DNA from: an uncultured Asticcacaulis sp.
GTDB taxonomy: Bacteria; Pseudomonadota; Alphaproteobacteria; Caulobacterales; Caulobacteraceae
Direction of reading: 5' to 3'
DNA: 8,880 bases
Assembly (NCBI GenBank): GCA_946480125.1
Contig: CAMLIY010000124.1
Span: 1-8,880, forward strand
Part shown: positions 7,375 through 8,880 of the stretch, piece by piece
How the letters are laid out: each line of letters begins with the position of its first letter
Position numbering within the stretch: the stretch's first letter is position 1
Notes under the pieces: generated by a model
Databases searched by the model: none
What the model was told of the DNA's origin: nothing
What the model saw: only the letters and a program-made list of their open reading frames with translations
Made by a program: the position numbers and the translations under genes

Positions 7375-7399
7375 GTCAGGCTATCCGGTGGTCTGACGT
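7373..7399 (-). promoter_or_regulatory. Inverted repeat over the aat translation start
   Basis: ACGTCAG (7373-7379) and CTGACGT (7393-7399) form a perfect 7-bp inverted repeat with a 13-base loop. In the aat mRNA the first two bases of the GTG start codon would lie in the stem and the GGAUAG ribosome binding site in the loop. It may tune translation, or be a protein-binding operator on DNA, or be chance. Confidence 0.4.
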
Positions 7400-7442
7400 T
7401 ATCAATACTGCTTACCAATCAGAAATCAATAACGGGCAATCG

Positions 7443-7814
7443 TTATGTGGTTTTACAGTTGAAGCTGTCCATAATCTTGTTGGGCGTACGGACATTGCCG
7501 GCGGGTGTCGTGGCGCCGTCGGTAAAACTGGTATGATAGGCAATGTCGCAGGTCTGGCCTGGCTTTGGCAACATCTGGTTTTTGTCGATATAAGCGGTAT
7601 GCACTGTATCGGGCGCGTAACCAGATTTGGTAACCGGTATGACCAGCCAGTTGGTGATATAGGCGAACACGAACAGCGGTCTCTTATATGGCGCTATATG
7701 AACATCCTTGAGAACATAGGCATCGAAGGCGCGCGACGGCAACGTATATTCCTTCGCCTGAATGGGCGTGCCAACCATTAAAAGGAGAGGTATCAACCCC
7801 AGACTCAGTTTCAT
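7443..7814 (-). CDS. Small secreted protein of unknown function
   Basis: I do not recognise this 123-residue protein. Residues 1-20 look like a signal peptide (MKLSLGLIPLLLMVGTPIQA, then KEY), so it should be periplasmic. The mature part of about 103 residues has a hydrophobic aromatic stretch (LFVFAYITNWLVIPV, 47-61), two Cys (89 and 120) that could pair, and a polar C-terminal half rich in Thr, Asp and Asn. There is no lipobox. An in-frame start at 7844 would add MAVCLRMLDK, but it has no ribosome binding site and would spoil the signal peptide; the ATG at 7814 has GGA at -8 and is preferred. The gene sits between the accC terminator and aat and has room (158 bp) for its own promoter, so it may head a two-gene unit with aat. 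Confidence 0.8.
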   Translation of the reverse strand: MKLSLGLIPLLLMVGTPIQAKEYTLPSRAFDAYVLKDVHIAPYKRPLFVFAYITNWLVIPVTKSGYAPDTVHTAYIDKNQMLPKPGQTCDIAYHTSFTDGATTPAGNVRTPNKIMDSFNCKTT

Positions 7815-7909
7815 CTTATCCAACATTCGAAGGCAAACCGCCATTTTTGAATGCGCGACAATATGGTCTAAACCAAGGCATTAAATAAGCGGCCACGTAT
7901 TCATAGGGC

Positions 7910-7934
7910 ATCATAGCGCAAAACCATGTGTCAG
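7910..7934 (-). promoter_or_regulatory. Weak candidate promoter for the small secreted gene
   Basis: On the minus strand CTGACAC (complement of 7928-7934), 10 bases, then GCTATGAT (complement of 7910-7917). This resembles TTGaCgS / GCTANAWC with two mismatches in the -10 box and a spacer at the short limit. It lies after the accC terminator, where a new promoter is needed. The rest of the gap 7815-7972 shows nothing else clear. Confidence 0.3.
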
Positions 7935-7972
7935 CGAACCAGGATCTTGCATAATGCCAATATGGCCTCCGC

Positions 7973-8003
7973 AAAAAAAAAAGCCCTGCCGAAGCAAGGC
8001 TTT
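7973..8003 (-). terminator. Rho-independent terminator of accC
   Basis: On the minus strand, AAAGCCTTGC, loop TTCG, GCAGGGCTTT (10-bp stem, one G-U pair), running straight into a run of 10 T. It begins 11 bases after the accC stop. The UUCG tetraloop makes the hairpin very stable. It should end accC transcription before the small secreted gene and aat. Confidence 0.95.
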
Positions 8004-8014
8004 CAATATGATGA

Positions 8015-8880
8015 TCAGGCCGGATTTGTGAGGGCTTCCTGCGCCTTGATCCAGGTTTCCAGCCAGTGGATATTGTAGTCGCCTGTCTGGATATCCTTTT
8101 CCTGCAACAGGTCGAGGAACAGAGGAATAGTGGTGTCGATACCTGTCACGACCGTTTCCCCTAAAGCGCGCTTAAGGCGGGCAAGAGCTTCCGGTCGATC
8201 ACGGCCATGGACGATCAGCTTGCCAACCAGGGAATCGTAATAAGGGGGGATGGCGTAGCCATTGTAGATCGCCGAATCGAGACGTACACCCAAGCCGCCG
8301 GGGGCGTGGAAATCAGTGACAGTGCCAGGCGACGGCACGAAGGTGCGGGCGTTTTCGGCGTTGATACGCACTTCTATAGCATGTCCCTTTAGCTTGATAT
8401 CGTCCTGGGTGAATGACAAGGGCAGGCCTTCGGCGATGCGAATTTGTTCGCGCACCAGGTCGATATCAGTGACATATTCGGTCACCGGATGCTCGACCTG
8501 AAGGCGGGTGTTCATTTCGATGAAGAAGAACTCACCGTCTTCATACAGGAACTCGATCGTACCAACGCCGAGATAGCCGATCTTTTTGATGGCGTTGACG
8601 ACGATCATGCCGATCTTGTCCCGCGCAGCATCATCTATCGCCGGCGAAGGCGCTTCTTCGAGGACCTTTTGGTGGCGGCGTTGCAGCGAGCAATCGCGTT
8701 CGCCGAGATGAACGACATTGCCGTGGCTATCGGCGATCACCTGGATTTCAATATGGCGCGGCTTTTGAAGATAGCGCTCCATATAGACCGTGCCGTCGCC
8801 AAAGGCGGCGGCGGCTTCGGTCTGGGCCGACATCGCACGTGTCTTTCCGGCGGTCGAAGGTGAAGATCCGCGTGCCGTTT
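8015..8880 (-). CDS. accC: Acetyl-CoA carboxylase biotin carboxylase subunit, 3' part
   Basis: Carboxylates the biotin on AccB using ATP and bicarbonate, the first half-reaction of acetyl-CoA carboxylase in fatty acid synthesis. The reading frame runs off the right edge; about 272 residues of the C-terminal part are clear, of roughly 450 in the family. Seen in order are MERYLQKPRHIEIQV and ERDCSLQRRHQKVLEEAPSP (end of the ATP-grasp domain), then FIEMNTRLQVEHPVTE with the catalytic Glu, Asn, Arg and Glu. RINAE, matching the Arg338 region of E. coli, follows, and then the carboxylase C-terminal domain (SPGTVTDFHAPGG, PPYYDSLVGKLI). The ATG at 8833 is internal, not the start. Upstream of it (8834-8880) the frame stays open but does not read like the expected GGGGRGM glycine loop and spacing; a shifted frame reads GTRIFT. 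A base-calling error or small indel near the edge is possible. accB would be expected further to the right. Confidence 0.95.
   Translation of the reverse strand, partial: TARGSSPSTAGKTRAMSAQTEAAAAFGDGTVYMERYLQKPRHIEIQVIADSHGNVVHLGERDCSLQRRHQKVLEEAPSPAIDDAARDKIGMIVVNAIKKIGYLGVGTIEFLYEDGEFFFIEMNTRLQVEHPVTEYVTDIDLVREQIRIAEGLPLSFTQDDIKLKGHAIEVRINAENARTFVPSPGTVTDFHAPGGLGVRLDSAIYNGYAIPPYYDSLVGKLIVHGRDRPEALARLKRALGETVVTGIDTTIPLFLDLLQEKDIQTGDYNIHWLETWIKAQEALTNPA

Noticed and set aside
7815..7844. N-terminal extension MAVCLRMLDK of the small secreted protein
   Set aside because: No ribosome binding site and it would displace a good signal peptide; the ATG at 7814 is preferred.
8444..8863. Plus-strand frame of 139 codons over accC
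   Set aside because: Antisense shadow of the conserved biotin carboxylase core.

Overview
The window reads as chromosomal DNA of an alphaproteobacterium, most likely of the order Caulobacterales (Asticcacaulis- or Caulobacter-like). This rests on three things: the style of AspRS, AccC, Aat and the mitochondrial-type complex I accessory subunit; the gene group NDUFA12-like / DUF2155 / aat / accC, which I recall as common in alphaproteobacteria; and a promoter fitting the Caulobacter housekeeping consensus (TTGaCgS, 10-14 bases, GCTANAWC) almost exactly. The genus is inference. I see no insertion sequence, CRISPR array, tRNA or rRNA gene.

Layout. Positions 53-1834 (+) hold a complete aspS. A strong 20-bp-stem terminator at 1871-1915 lies between it and the convergent gene 1956-2450 (-), an exported pentapeptide-repeat protein. 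Upstream of that gene are three tandem 11-bp repeats (2462-2494). Then comes 2532-5321 (-), a 929-residue protein that is the highlight of the window. It follows the whole length of a class II (B12-dependent) ribonucleotide reductase, NrdJ, but has lost the catalytic residues. Its C-terminal TSCPD domain is nearly unchanged. A 228-bp divergent intergenic region (5322-5549) carries its promoter. To the right lie the NDUFA12-family complex I assembly/accessory protein (5550-5963, +) and a secreted DUF2155 protein (5975-6712, +), spaced as an operon.

The right third is on the minus strand: accC (3' part only, running off the right edge), a strong UUCG-loop terminator (7973-8003), a small secreted protein of unknown function (7443-7814), and aat (6733-7374, GTG start). 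The unknown gene and the terminator separate accC from aat.

How the genes relate. Most are housekeeping: tRNA charging (aspS), N-end-rule tagging (aat), fatty acid synthesis (accC) and respiration (NDUFA12-like). The window shows no defence or mobile system. The candidate for new biology is the reductase-derived pseudoenzyme. Its NPCxE active-site motif reads SPQDA, its PTGT substrate loop is gone and the redox Cys tail is absent, yet it keeps a good promoter, a good ribosome binding site and an uninterrupted frame. A regulatory, structural or partner role towards nucleotide reduction is a reasonable hypothesis that the sequence alone cannot prove.
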